Assembly (NCBI GenBank): GCA_964019055.1
Contig: OZ025217.1
Span: 8,863,966-8,927,965 of the forward strand
Origin: Anthopleura xanthogrammica
Taxonomy: Eukaryota; Cnidaria; Anthozoa; Actiniaria; Actiniidae
Reading direction: 5' to 3'
Length of the DNA: 64,000 bases
In this document: one piece after another, positions 20,800-31,396 of the stretch
Layout of the letters: every line of letters starts with the position of its first letter
Position numbering within the stretch: position 1 is the first letter of the stretch
Translations under genes and position numbers: made by a program
The notes under the pieces: model-generated
The model's input: the letters and a program-made list of their open reading frames with translations, nothing else
What the model was told of the DNA's origin: nothing
The model's database searches: none

Positions 20800-23204
20800 T
20801 ATTAAGTCCTTTTCCAATTTCGAAATAATTGTTAAAAAAAAAAATCTGATGAAATCTCAGAATTGTTTACAACTGAAATTCAAAGATGAAAATCCTATAC
20901 CAAATTTTTTATATGAATCTTACATAAACCAAAAATTGTAATTCATTTCTTGTTTTTTACAATACGGAAACTCTCTTTTGTTTACTTTTATAAACTTACT
21001 CATTAAGGATGACAACGGAATCATTAGTAAAATCATGATAAACTCACTTCCCTTGAGTCCTGAATTTTCATTCCCATCAAATGGGACTATATCCAAAATA
21101 TGTTAAGTATCTTTGAGGCTTGAAACTTGGGCTAAAATTTTCGTCTCTTGACTGTTTCAATGTATGATAATATTAAAAAAAAAAAATAAATAAATAAGCG
21201 TCCCTCGTACTAATAACATATACAATTTCTTTTATCTGTATTTATTACAACGGAAATTCAATGTCTTATAAATACTCGGTCGCATAGCCGGTTTTCACAA
21301 GTCATTAGCTTTACACTGACAAAACTTCTGTACGAGACAGTATGCAAAGCCAAAAAAGTTATCCAGCATTTTGGTTTCATGCTGTAAGATCTCATTTTGC
21401 CCTCAGATGTTACTATGGATCAATATATAAAAATGAATAACTTTCCTTTAGTTCTATCACGTTTCTGGTAAAGAAAATCTGTCCCATCTGACGATGTTTG
21501 ATTCGTATTCGTCGAACATAACACGAAATACAAAGAAAAGATAAACAAAAAAATGAAAATATATTACATATAATCCTTCGTTAGAATGCAATTTCAGAAA
21601 AAATATATTTTAACAACATTTCATTAAATATTGAATGTTAGTAATTCTGTTTTTCTCAACTGAACTATAGATTGTTTACATCTGAAGTCATAGTGAAATA
21701 GATCAATTTAACTCAGACATAATATATATTTTCATTCTTCGTTTGACATCAGTTTAAACTCTTTTGAAATCTTTCTCAACTTGGCACCTCGGAAGCAGTT
21801 AACAGTGCCAACAGTCTTCTCAAGGAAAGAGAACTCATTACATTGTAACATACGAAAAACTAGTCCAAAGGTATTTAATCATTACAATATTATTGCTTTT
21901 TTATCAACCTTCTTGATTTTTATCCTTTCTGTCTTTGTAAAATTATTTTAGTTTTGTATATTTTACATTTTTTGGTTGAATCTTACCTAACATTAGTACT
22001 TAAAATCTATGATTATACGAAAAGCACTAAGTTTGAATCTTCTTCCAAAGGAGAATATTGTTCTAGTACGTACAAAACAAAATTAGAAAAAACTTTTACT
22101 CGCCAAGTCTCAGTTCAATAATTTTTAACCAGAATTGAAGCCAAGATTACGTTTTTACTTAGTTCGTTAGTTGAGGACAAGTATTTGAAAAAATCCTGCA
22201 AAAGTTATATGGGTACGTTTCTCGATTCTCTCCTTCATGCTAGGAGTCGGAGGATTAGGTTTTTGTTATAAAAATTATTTCGACTTTCGTAAGATCGATC
22301 TACGATCCTGAGGATAAATACATCTGAATACTGCCTCTGAATCTTGGACAGCAATGGCAAGCTATTCAATCCATCAGTCCCAAATAAATTATTTCTCAAG
22401 AACAAGTTAAGAAGAACAAGAAGAAGACGAAGAACAAGAAGAACGAGAAGAACAAGAAGAACAAGAAGATGAAGAAGAACTGGAAAAATATCTTCTAAGA
22501 AGAGAAGGATAAGAAGAACAACTGGAAAAAAAATTTGAATTTCAAAGCGGTACCCATATCACCGCCAAGCAAGTCATTTTTATTTACTAGTAACTTATAC
22601 ACATCACTTTTCGCATTCGCGGACTTATTTGCAAAAATTAGGATAAAATTATATATTTGAGTTTTGATCTTGTGTGCTAAAGGTCTCGATTTCCCGTAGC
22701 GACAAAATAGGGTTTTGGTCGTCGTCAATCAAATTGCTTGACCGATTGTCGGGAAATACAAAGTCGAAATTGGAATTTGAAGTTTCTGGACACGGGTTGA
22801 TTGGCGTCCAGCAAAACCTACTTTGTCACAAATATGATTCTTCGTGCACTATTGAGAACAGCTGTAATTAGAAATGGTAACCAGCTGATCTTAGAAAAAT
22901 TACTAACCAATCAGCATCGAGAAAATTTGCAAAACTGTAGTGTCATCCATAGCAACCCGGAGACTCAGGAAAAGGTTATTTCTATATTATATTTTCCCAC
23001 TCAATAATAAATATCATAGTAGATGTATACAAAATATCAAAAATCTCTCCTCAAACTCTAGATTTATCTCAGACATAAACTTTTATAAGTCAATTTTCGC
23101 AGGCTTCATGACACCTCAGTTTTGCAGTGACGTCATTTCTACATCACTATTTCAGATCAGCTGGATGGTCTTAATATACGATTTGATTTTTTTTTAAATT
23201 TCAG
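20800..23204. other. Intergenic AT-rich stretch upstream of lectin gene A
   Basis: No coding signals. It is highly conserved with unit B (42180-44604). It contains a purine-rich tract and, near 23170-23204, the T-rich branch/acceptor region before exon 1 of the lectin gene. An upstream 5' UTR exon is therefore likely but not located. Confidence 0.4.
22405..22520 (+). repeat. Purine-rich (GAA/AAC) repeat
   Basis: AAGAAGAACAAGAAG-type imperfect trinucleotide repeats. Homologous block at 43795-43915. Confidence 0.75.
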
Positions 23205-23205
23205 A

Positions 23206-26200
23206 ATGAACCTCACAAGAGCGGTTTTAGTTTTCGTATTTCTCTCTGTCACTCTCTACTTATCTGCCATCGATTCCTGTGAAATTTACAAGTTCGTTGC
23301 CAGCGAAGTTAAAAATCAAGCATTAGAGGGTCACGTGATCAAGACTATTGTTCACAGTCTCGTCCCTCTGTGTTGGAATGACTGTGTTTGGATGTCATGG
23401 TGCATGTCAATCAATGTCCGTCCCACCAATCACGAAAGAGTTGAATGTGATTTGAATAATTCAAGCAAAAGAGCCAATCCTGGAAGCCTAGTAACTAGAC
23501 AGGGATCCCAGTATCACGAAATGAAGGTAAGAACCTTTGGATCAAAAGTTTTGTAATTTTTGGTATATTTCTAACAATCTCTTTGTCCGCGTTAGGGAGT
23601 TGATGACCGTTACTGCAAGACGAATGAATGTAAAAGAAAAGAAGGTATTTATCATGCGTGATTTTTCCAGCTCATCTGAAAAGGTGACGTATGGAAATGA
23701 CGTCAACTTAAAGCTGAGGTGTCACGAAGACGGCGAAAATTTAGGTCATGAATTTACTACCAAAAATTGACGCATAACAGTTTATGTTAATCATTTGAGA
23801 TAAATCTAGATTTTCAGAAGGGGTTTTTGATATTTCGTATACAATTTACTATGGTATTCATTATTGATTGGGAAAATAAAATACAGAAATAACCGTTTCC
23901 CGAGTCGCTGGGCTACTAATGATGACACTTCAGTTTTGCAAATTTTCTTAATTCTGATTGGCTAATATTTTTCCTCAGATCAGCTGGTTAGGACTCCTAT
24001 TTTGTGCTTATCTATTATCAAACGAATTTCTCAGTATAGACCCCTTGCAGCACGTCGGAATGCAGCTCAATTTGGAGGGCAAAACAATAGGTTCCGATTC
24101 TCAGGAAATTAAAATTCTTTTGTTTTGCCCTCCAATTTTTTTAATCCGCGAATGATCAAGACAAATACAGCCTCCATAGCTTTCATTATTATGATAGTAC
24201 TACCGTCTGTGTTTGTAGATTTGGGTGACGGATGGTTTCGCTATGGTAAAGCAGCAATCAAACTTTTCCAGGAGCTGAAAAACTGGACCGATGCTCGTCT
24301 CTTCTGTCAGTCACTTGGAGGGGATCTTCTGTCAATATCAAGCTCACATGAGAATGACTTTGTGTACGATGTGTTTGTAAAGAAACTTAATTTGACTTAC
24401 GGCGAACGAGGTAATGTTTTGTTGCATGAGAAGAGCTATTTATTATTGCGTATTTGTTTTAGTCTTGTTTTGGAAATAGAACTTTCTCGAAATCTCGCTT
24501 ACGTAATTTTCTAGAAATACAAAGATTTTCTTATTGCTTATTAGAAAACATGGACATAGCTGTACACGTGGTTCTAGAAGTAAAACTATATAAATTTTTT
24601 ATGTATTTACCGAAGCGGCGAGCTGCAAAGTCTTTGCGCATGCGTCACACGAGCATCTTTTGCTTTATCAGTTCACACTCAAGGATTGAAAAGGTCTCAG
24701 AGTAGACGAAGCTAATCTTTTTCGCGCTTAGTTTTTCGTACAGCTGGCCGGACAAAAACCCCGAATTTTGCACAGGACTTATTTTTAAAACTTTCTTCAA
24801 ATATTTTTAGTTAGTCTTCAAAAATAATGTTTAAAGTAGATGTCCTGAGAAAATTGTTTCCAGATATTCTTTTATTTTTGAGTTATGAATTTTTGTGAGC
24901 AAAGCTTGATTTTCGCCAATGGTCATATTTAAAATTCATTATCTCGAAAACGAGCTCGGGATACCCCATTTTTCTTTTCATTTTTAGAATCAGCGTTAAA
25001 TTCTATGTAACATTTTGTAATTATTCCTTGCTAAAGTAGTCAGTCATCTTACCGAGAAAGAAATGAAAAATGTTTTTGGGGAAATGTATTGTAGCCATTG
25101 GTTAAGAAATTAAAGCAAAGATCACGATCACGATCACGATCACGATCACGATCACGATCAGTCTGTACTGAACATGCAGTAGAAAATCTTTTTGAGAGTG
25201 TTTGTTAATACTTATTTAATGATTTTCAACAGAAAGGAAATTTCCTGATGTATATTGGAAACTCAACGGATACGAGCCAGGAGTAAGGTAACATATAAAA
25301 CAGATAATTGATTTATTTCAAATTCGCATTCGTTTTTACATTCGTTTGTATGCCCTGATGCTTTAGCAGATCACTGTGCCGTGTAACGATCGTAAGAGCC
25401 TTTTTCGTATGACTGGGAAACATATGGTACTGACTTAGAGCAAGTACACGGTACAACATGCCATAACATTGAAATGGCTTCCCATTGTCTTCCACTAATT
25501 CATCCAATCACAACGCGTAGTTACGGCTACAGTAAGATACATGCAGTACGGCTAAGGTACAGCTACGAATTTACATATCGCGAATCGTTTCCCACTCATG
25601 CGAAAACAGCTCTAACACATACTTTCCAGCGTATCCTGCAGACTATGGGCGTTTACATAGTCATAAGTGTCGCTATGTCATAGAGCTGTTTTCGTATGAG
25701 TGGGAAACCCACGGTACTGACTTACACTACGTACACGGTACGACATACCGTAACATTGAAATGGCTTCCTATTGTCTTCCAGTAATTCATCCAATCACAA
25801 CGCGTAGTTACGGCTACAGTAAGATACATGCAGTACGGCTAAGGTACAGCTACGAATTTACATATCGCGAATCGTTTCCCACTCATGCGAAAACAGCTCT
25901 AACACATACTTTCCAGCGTATCCTGCAGACTATGGGCGTTTACATAGTCATAAGTGTCGCTATGTCATAGAGCTGTTTTCGTATGAGTGGGAAACCCACG
26001 GTACTGACTTACACTACGTACACGGTACGACATACCGTAACATTGAAATGGCTTCCTATTGTCTTCCAGTAATCCATCCAATCACAACGCATAGTCAGGG
26101 CTACGGTAAGATACGGTACGGCTACATTACGGCTATGAATCTGCCGCGCCGTTCCCCACTCATACGAAAACCGCTCTAATCGATCATTGTACGCTGTTTT

Positions 26201-29200
26201 CAATTGGGCAGGTAATATCAGTGGTGACCATATTTTTCACTCCCTGATTGTTCTTTTTTGCTACGTCTGCCCTTCTCGCTCGTGTGGTACTTTGAACATA
26301 TTTCTCATAATTCTCTATCAAATTTGCTTCGAATTCATTCCAATCTATCCCTGCCTCTGACAGCACCTCAGCCTGATGTCAAAATAATGAAATGTTCCTT
26401 TTTAACTGGTGGATACGTGAAGCCATAGTTATGGTGAAGTTTGTGTGAGGGGTGTATACAGCTAATCGAAAAAACGTTGTCGTCGAACGGTTCCGCGACT
26501 ACGCGACCAGCCCGAACGGGAGTATGGCTAAAAATCACTGAAGCGGTTGAATTCTTCACTGATTAAATATGCGCCGGGCTTACAGTAAGAAAATTCGCTG
26601 GCGACATAGTATTTTAATGACTTCACAGTTTCAAAATTGGGAACATCTTTGACTGAATATTAGTCATATAGACTTTTGTCTTCCTTTTGCAAAACCCGAA
26701 GACAAGCTTTGAAAGGGTTGCAGCTTTTTTTATCTCATCAGTAAGCAAAAACAACTACTTCAGAAAGAATAATGTTAATTAAAAGCGCTTCAGCGATTTC
26801 TACCCATGCTCCGTTTCGGTTCAGTTGCGTAGTCGCGGGGCCCGTCAGCGACAACGTTTTTTTCAAATGACTATATATATATAATGTAATGGGGGAGGAC
26901 CCAATTCAGGAATTCAGGAACTATACAAATGTAAATAATGAATTTAGTTTTCAAATAGACCCTTTTCGAATATGGCGTCTATGACGTCAAACGAGGAGTC
27001 CGAGAATGTCCCGGATGTTAGGAGTGATAATGATTGTGTTTTGAAATTCGGGGCATTCAAGTCCCAGATGCTGCTAGTGGAAATCACTGGGTTTCGACAT
27101 CCGGGACATTCTCATTTTCCTAGTTTGACGTCATAGACGCCATATTCAAAAGGGTCTATTGAAATAATTATCTCTATGATTATAATTAATTATATATTTT
27201 TCTAAAAATAAAAAATCAGTTTTCATGGAACGTCAGGAGGTGCTAGATTCCTATCACACGAAGGTGAAAATGCACTGTACGTCTCTGGAACTGGTGGATA
27301 TGCCAAGGTGGACGCTGTCCCGTTCAATCTTGAGGGGTTTACAATCACTCTATGGCTCAAGAATCTGAACACGACTGCAGATTATCCGTGTGCATTTACT
27401 GGTCATTCGAGTGATGGATTTTTAAATATATACATTAACGCAAAGACTTGCATTGCCTGTAAAGTCAAACCCGCAACTCCAGCAACGATGGATGAAGGGA
27501 ACTGCGGGTACGTTCAAAACATATTGAAGACCGGACTGAATATTTTATAGAGAGATTGATTGGCTAACGGAACGAAAAAGTGTAAGTACAAAAAAATCAG
27601 ATCAGGATTATTGATGACGTCACTACAGGTGTATATCGTCTCTTTTTTCATTTCGGACACCCCTTTGCAAATTTCTTGGTCCGCTGATTATTCAATCAAT
27701 ACTGTAACTAGTTACAATTACGTCATCAACAATCCTGATCTGACTTTTTTGTATGTACATTTATTTGGCATATTGTAAAACATGGACTGGACTGGACTGC
27801 ATGGACTGGACTCAAAAATCTGTAAAACATGGACTGGACTGGACTCAAAAATCTGTAAAACAAGGACTGGACTCAAAAATTTGTAAAACATGGATTGGAC
27901 TGGACTCAAAAATCTGTAAAACATGGACTGGACTTACAAAATCTGTAAAACATCGACTGGACTCAAAAATCTGTAAAACATGGATTGGACTGGACTCAAA
28001 AATCTGTAAAACAAGGACTGGACTCAAAAATCTGTAAAACATGGATTGGACTGGACTCAAAAATCTGTAAAACATGGACTGGAGTCACAAGATCTGTAAA
28101 ACATGGACTGGACTAACAAAATCTGTTTAAAAACATCATTCAAGACATCAAAACATTATTATTCATTCTTGATCTTGAAATATACCTAGAACAATCACCT
28201 TAATACTAATTTCTTGAGGCTTGGAACTGAATAACTACAGTCGTCCTTTTTAAGAAATTTTACGACCAGCATGCATGACTGAATTACGCTTGGATTTTTT
28301 CGTCTTTTTCTCGAAAACACAGAATATTTTAAGACATGTGATTAATCGCTCGTATTTCTCTCGATTGCACCCAAACGTTCACGGTATCTTTTTTAAAAGT
28401 CCATCGCATGTTTAGTGTTCGATATTACTGAAGTATCGTAGTTTTCATCTTTTGTTTACTGATAAGGAAGCCGTAATCATGAGTGGGTAGGTATATTTCA
28501 AGACCAAGAATGATCATGATCAGAGGTTGTTTCGTGATATTTAAGTAAAATCTTTTATCATTTTCATTTATTCATAGATGCTTCCATAATGTGTGGTGCC
28601 ATTTTTCCTTCATCTGGAATAAAACAGAAAGTTTGTATGGCCTCTTGATCGACGGAAAAAACTTTGGAAACTTTTCTGCTACGAGTCTGGGAATAATACC
28701 TACCGAATTTGTGTTTGGTTCGTCAAAGTCACATCAAGCTTATAACCATTTCCATGGTTACATCAAGCACTTTATGTTATTTCACGAGTCATTGAGCCTC
28801 CATGAAGCACAAACCGCCATGTGTAAGTGATTGATTGATATCTGCTTCGGGGGGGGGGGGGGGGGGGGGGGTCCGGGGGGTACCGATATGAAAGGCCGGG
28901 CCAGGATGCTTTTCGTACCTTTTAGGGGTTCATTTTCCGCGTTATTTGGTACCTTTTAGGGTGTTCAAACGAAAAACTAACTAAAAAGGCTTTAAAATTA
29001 GCGTCATTTGGCACCATTTAAGAAATTTGGTATCTTTTAGGGGTCATTTTCAAAATTTCCAACGAACATCCCCGCCCCTCTATATACGGGAGTCCCCCCG
29101 GATTTTCCTTAGAATTATCCTGATCAATGTCTTTAGTTAATGTTCTTAGTACAAGAAGTTCCTCTGAAAGTAGTGCAGCACGGAGATGACCAAGTTAAAC

Positions 29201-30617
29201 TACGGCACAAAGCTTAAGAAAAATATGCGCAAATGTCTTCTCATTCATGCCATACGTTTTTGGGTTTTTGCCATACGAAATCTACGGTGGCCCACAAGTG
29301 CAATACACAACAAAATATATTAATGCTTAAAACATTATTTTCGAATGCAAAAATTCAAATTTCCTTACATAAATCAACAACTCAGTACACAAACGAAAGT
29401 TCTCAGTACACAAACGAAACTCAGTACACAAACAAAAGTTCTCAGTACACAAACGAAACTCAGTACACAAACAAAAGTTCTCAGTACACAAATGAAACTC
29501 AGTACACAAACAGAAGTTCTGAGTACACAAACGAAACTCAGTACACAAACGAAAGTTCTCAGTACACAAACGAAACTCAGTACACAAACGAAAGTTCTCA
29601 GTACACAAACGAAACCCAGTACACAAACGAAAGTTCTCGGTACACAAACGAAACCCAGTACAGCAGCATCGATAGGCTGGTATAAACAAACTAGATGACG
29701 TGCTAATTAAAAACACTGACCTACATTCTGATACAAAAAGGCCTATTCACCACTTTCACATTCCCATAATGCTTTGCGTTTTTTGGGGGAAAAATAGCAA
29801 AAAATATTCGAAAATTTAAAACTCTTCTTGCAGATGCTGAGTATATTTGCTATTATCATTGAAAAATCCAGTAGCAGTTTAATCAGAGTTAATTCCACAC
29901 GCATGGGAGAATGAAACGTTTAGGGTTACAGACAATGTATTTTTACAATGTATATTTCTTTCTTTTTGGTTTTTGTGAATTCTGATAGAATCTATCATAG
30001 ATGCATAAGTGTTTTTGGATGTTTTTTCTTCAATTCTTATTAATGTTCATGGTAATCATTACCGCTTTTGTTTCGTTGTTGCCCCCCCCCCCCCCCCAAA
30101 CGCAAAGCATTATGGGAATGTGAAAGTGGTGAATTATAGATTACAAGATTTCAGCTATTTTCTGTTATTAGTGACTGGTCATAAAATAAAGGGGGGTGGG
30201 CTGGTAAAACTAGAATTGAATTAGCAGTTTTTTATACTGGCCCATTATTAAATGAGGTTGAAAAAGTGATGACCCACCCCCAGTTTTGAACCAAAATTGC
30301 ATAGATGTTAGATGTTCCATTTTATAGATAGCGCATGCTTGGGGTTCATGCTGTTACTCACCGTTTTTTTGTTACTGTGCTTTTTTGTAGATTGGCACGA
30401 GCAAGGAGTATGGATTGGGCTGAATGATCAAGCCAACAAAAATGCCTTTCGTTGGTCTGATGGTACCCCTGTCAGTCAGTTTCTGCCTCTGCCAGCCTAC
30501 AATCCCCAACCAGCGCTGTCTGGTAGAGAGTGCGTGGCAATGAGAAGCAACAGGATGTGGCTAGATAAGCATTGCCAGGAAAAAAAACCATTTATGTGTG
30601 AGAAGGCAGCAGCATGA
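23206..30617 (+). CDS. Secreted PAN-domain protein with C-type lectin domain interrupted by a laminin-G-like domain (unit A)
   Basis: Seven coding exons: 23206-23526, 23596-23644, 24219-24410, 25233-25287, 27220-27507, 28578-28822, 30391-30617 (TGA). All junctions are AG/GT and phases agree, giving 1377 nt and 458 residues. Exon 1: signal peptide (1-24) and PAN/apple domain (C-x-Y..., LCWNDCVWMSWCMSINV, VECDLN). Exon 2: YCKTNEC. Exon 3: first half of a C-type lectin domain (GWFRYG, NWTDARLFCQSLGGDLLSIS, HENDFV). Exons 4-6: laminin-G/concanavalin-like fold (YWKLNGYEPG, VSGTGGYAKVDAVPFNLEGF, WCHFSFIWN, FHGYIKHFMLFHESLSLHEAQ). Exon 7: second lectin half (WIGLND, FRWSDGTPV, ECV, WLDKHC, PFMCEK). 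Canonical sugar motifs are altered (QPA instead of QPD/EPN; WLD instead of WND). An extracellular recognition role is inferred. A 5' UTR intron is implied by the acceptor at 23203-23204. Confidence 0.85.
24037..24136. mobile_element. TAGACC-family hairpin, right end missing
   Basis: TAGACCCCTTGCAGCACGTCGG followed by the GCAGCTCAATTTGGAGGGCA hairpin, ending at CCCTCCAATT. It lies in the intron 80 bases before exon 3 of lectin gene A; the copy in unit B is 45437-45537. The right terminal GGTCTA is absent. Confidence 0.6.
25118..25159 (+). repeat. (ATCACG)n microsatellite
   Basis: About seven perfect hexamers. Unit B has about four (46577-46602). Confidence 0.9.
25392..26180. repeat. Tandem array of a 287 bp hairpin repeat, three copies
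   Basis: Each unit carries inverted ends GAGCTGTTTTCGTATGAGTG and CACTCATGCGAAAACAGCTC. Starts recur at 287-base spacing (25474, 25761, 26048 for the same landmark). Unit B has two copies (46824-47306). The array sits in the intron between exons 4 and 5. The repeated 69-residue open frame is not a gene. Confidence 0.8.
26184..26366 (-). other. Possible minus-strand coding remnant inside lectin intron
   Basis: The frame reads LSEAGIDWNEFEANLIENYE on the minus strand and continues with a basic stretch, following an AG-type acceptor (GACATCAG) near 26367. In unit B (about 47350-47490) indels of -6 and +3 keep the same frame before a +1 shift truncates it. I do not recognise the protein. It may be a retrocopy or a piece of another gene. 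Confidence 0.3.
26455..26873. mobile_element. Unit-A-private DNA element, ~420 bp
   Basis: Left end TACAGCTAATCGAAAAAACG and inner GTTGTCG..CCGCGACTACGC are mirrored at the right (GCGTAGTCGCGG, CGACAACGTTTTTTTC, GACTATA). It is absent at the homologous place in unit B (near 47575). No coding capacity. Confidence 0.65.
26956..27158. mobile_element. Unit-A-private foldback MITE, TAGACCCTTTT ends
   Basis: TAGACCCTTTTCGAATATGG and CCATATTCAAAAGGGTCTA are inverted termini of a 203 bp element. Unit B has the uninterrupted CAAATTGAAATAATT at this site (near 47875). Confidence 0.8.
27775..28130 (+). repeat. ~33 bp minisatellite (CATGGACTGGACTCAAAAATCTGTAAAA)
   Basis: About eleven copies with GGACTGGACT length variants, in the intron between exons 5 and 6. 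Unit B has about six (48513-48722). Open frames over it on both strands are artefacts. Confidence 0.9.
28849..28871 (+). repeat. Poly-G run
   Basis: About 23 G followed by TCCGGGGGG, just after exon 6 of lectin gene A. Unit B has only a short broken run (49448-49470). Confidence 0.85.
29383..29660 (+). repeat. Unit-A-only minisatellite (CAGTACACAAACGAAA)
   Basis: Alternating 18 and 21 bp subunits (CAGTACACAAACGAAACT and CAGTACACAAACGAAAGTTCT), about seven pairs. Unit B lacks the array at the matching place (near 49880). Confidence 0.9.
29746..30135. mobile_element. Foldback element with ~40 bp arms, unit A
   Basis: ATTCACCACTTTCACATTCC and CATAATGCTTTGCGTTT are mirrored near 30095-30135, next to a C14 run. 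Also in unit B (about 49978-50370). It sits in the last intron of the lectin gene. Confidence 0.75.
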
Positions 30618-30669
30618 AGCACAAACTCTAGCTCAAACGAACATTGCCTTATAAGGAATTTATCTTTCA

Positions 30670-30937
30670 GGGGCTTTCATTTATTAGTGTATTGGGGGGG
30701 GGGGGGGGGGTGTCGGCAAAATAATCTGTTGTCTTTTTCAAATATTACTCAACCCCCCTTCCTGGTTAATTGGCAAAAATATTAACTCCCCTATATTTCG
30801 CCCAGTTTATTACCAAACCCCTATAAAGCTACAAACAATTAATAACAATCCTCCTATCCTGGATATACCTTCCAAAAATAATGTAACCCCCCAATATTGC
30901 CGACCTCCCCCCATACAGTAATAAATGAAAGCTCCCT
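30670..30937. mobile_element. Foldback element, GGGGCTTTCATTTATTA ends, unit A
   Basis: GGGCTTTCATTTATTAGTGT plus a G-run is mirrored by a C-run and CAGTAATAAATGAAAGC. It lies just after the lectin stop codon and would be in the 3' UTR. AATAAA at 30920-30925 and 30958-30963 could be its poly(A) signals. Unit B copy: about 50903-51176. Confidence 0.6.
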
Positions 30938-31075
30938 AAGAGATGAGCACCCTTTCAAATAAATCGCAAACATTGTTTGAAAAAAGTTCTAATAGGTAGA
31001 ATCGATCACGGAGTTATAGACCGGCATTGAATTCACGAAATATCATCTCATTGTTATAAAGAAAACCTTATGATT

Positions 31076-31390
31076 CAGGGTCGGATCCAGGATTTTTTTT
31101 AAATTAAGGGAGTGACTGTTAGAGCGTTATTTGCGCCAATACCACAGGAAACCTATAAAAGGCGGGGAAATGGTGAAAAAACGGGAATTATTTTGAGGCG
31201 TCAAGTAAACCGAGAGAATTAAATTTATCCGGATAAGTGTTTTCAGTTATGAACACATTTTTATTTTATTTGTGCAAAAGAGAATTTTTTGTTAGAAAAC
31301 CTGTATTTTATCACTCTAGTATATTTTGTCATTCCAAAAGGGGGGTGGGGGGTAGCTGCACACCCTTCACTACCCCTGGGTCCGCCCCTG
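31076..31390. mobile_element. MITE with CAGGG(T)CGGATCC termini, unit A
   Basis: Ends CAGGGTCGGATCCAGG and GGGTCCGCCCCTG, flanked by ATGATT on both sides (31070-31075, 31391-31396). It shares the family with 2864-3109. Confidence 0.8.
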
Positions 31391-31396
31391 ATGATT

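Noticed and set aside
20827..20850. Second hammerhead core (TCTGATGAAATC)
   Set aside because: No GAAAC partner or stem II follows; same for the unit B copy near 42230.
25474..25970. Two identical 69-residue frames
   Set aside because: They are copies of the 287 bp hairpin repeat in a lectin-gene intron.
27718..28075. Repeat-containing frames on both strands
   Set aside because: They follow the 33 bp minisatellite; same for 48462-48743 and 29233-29716.
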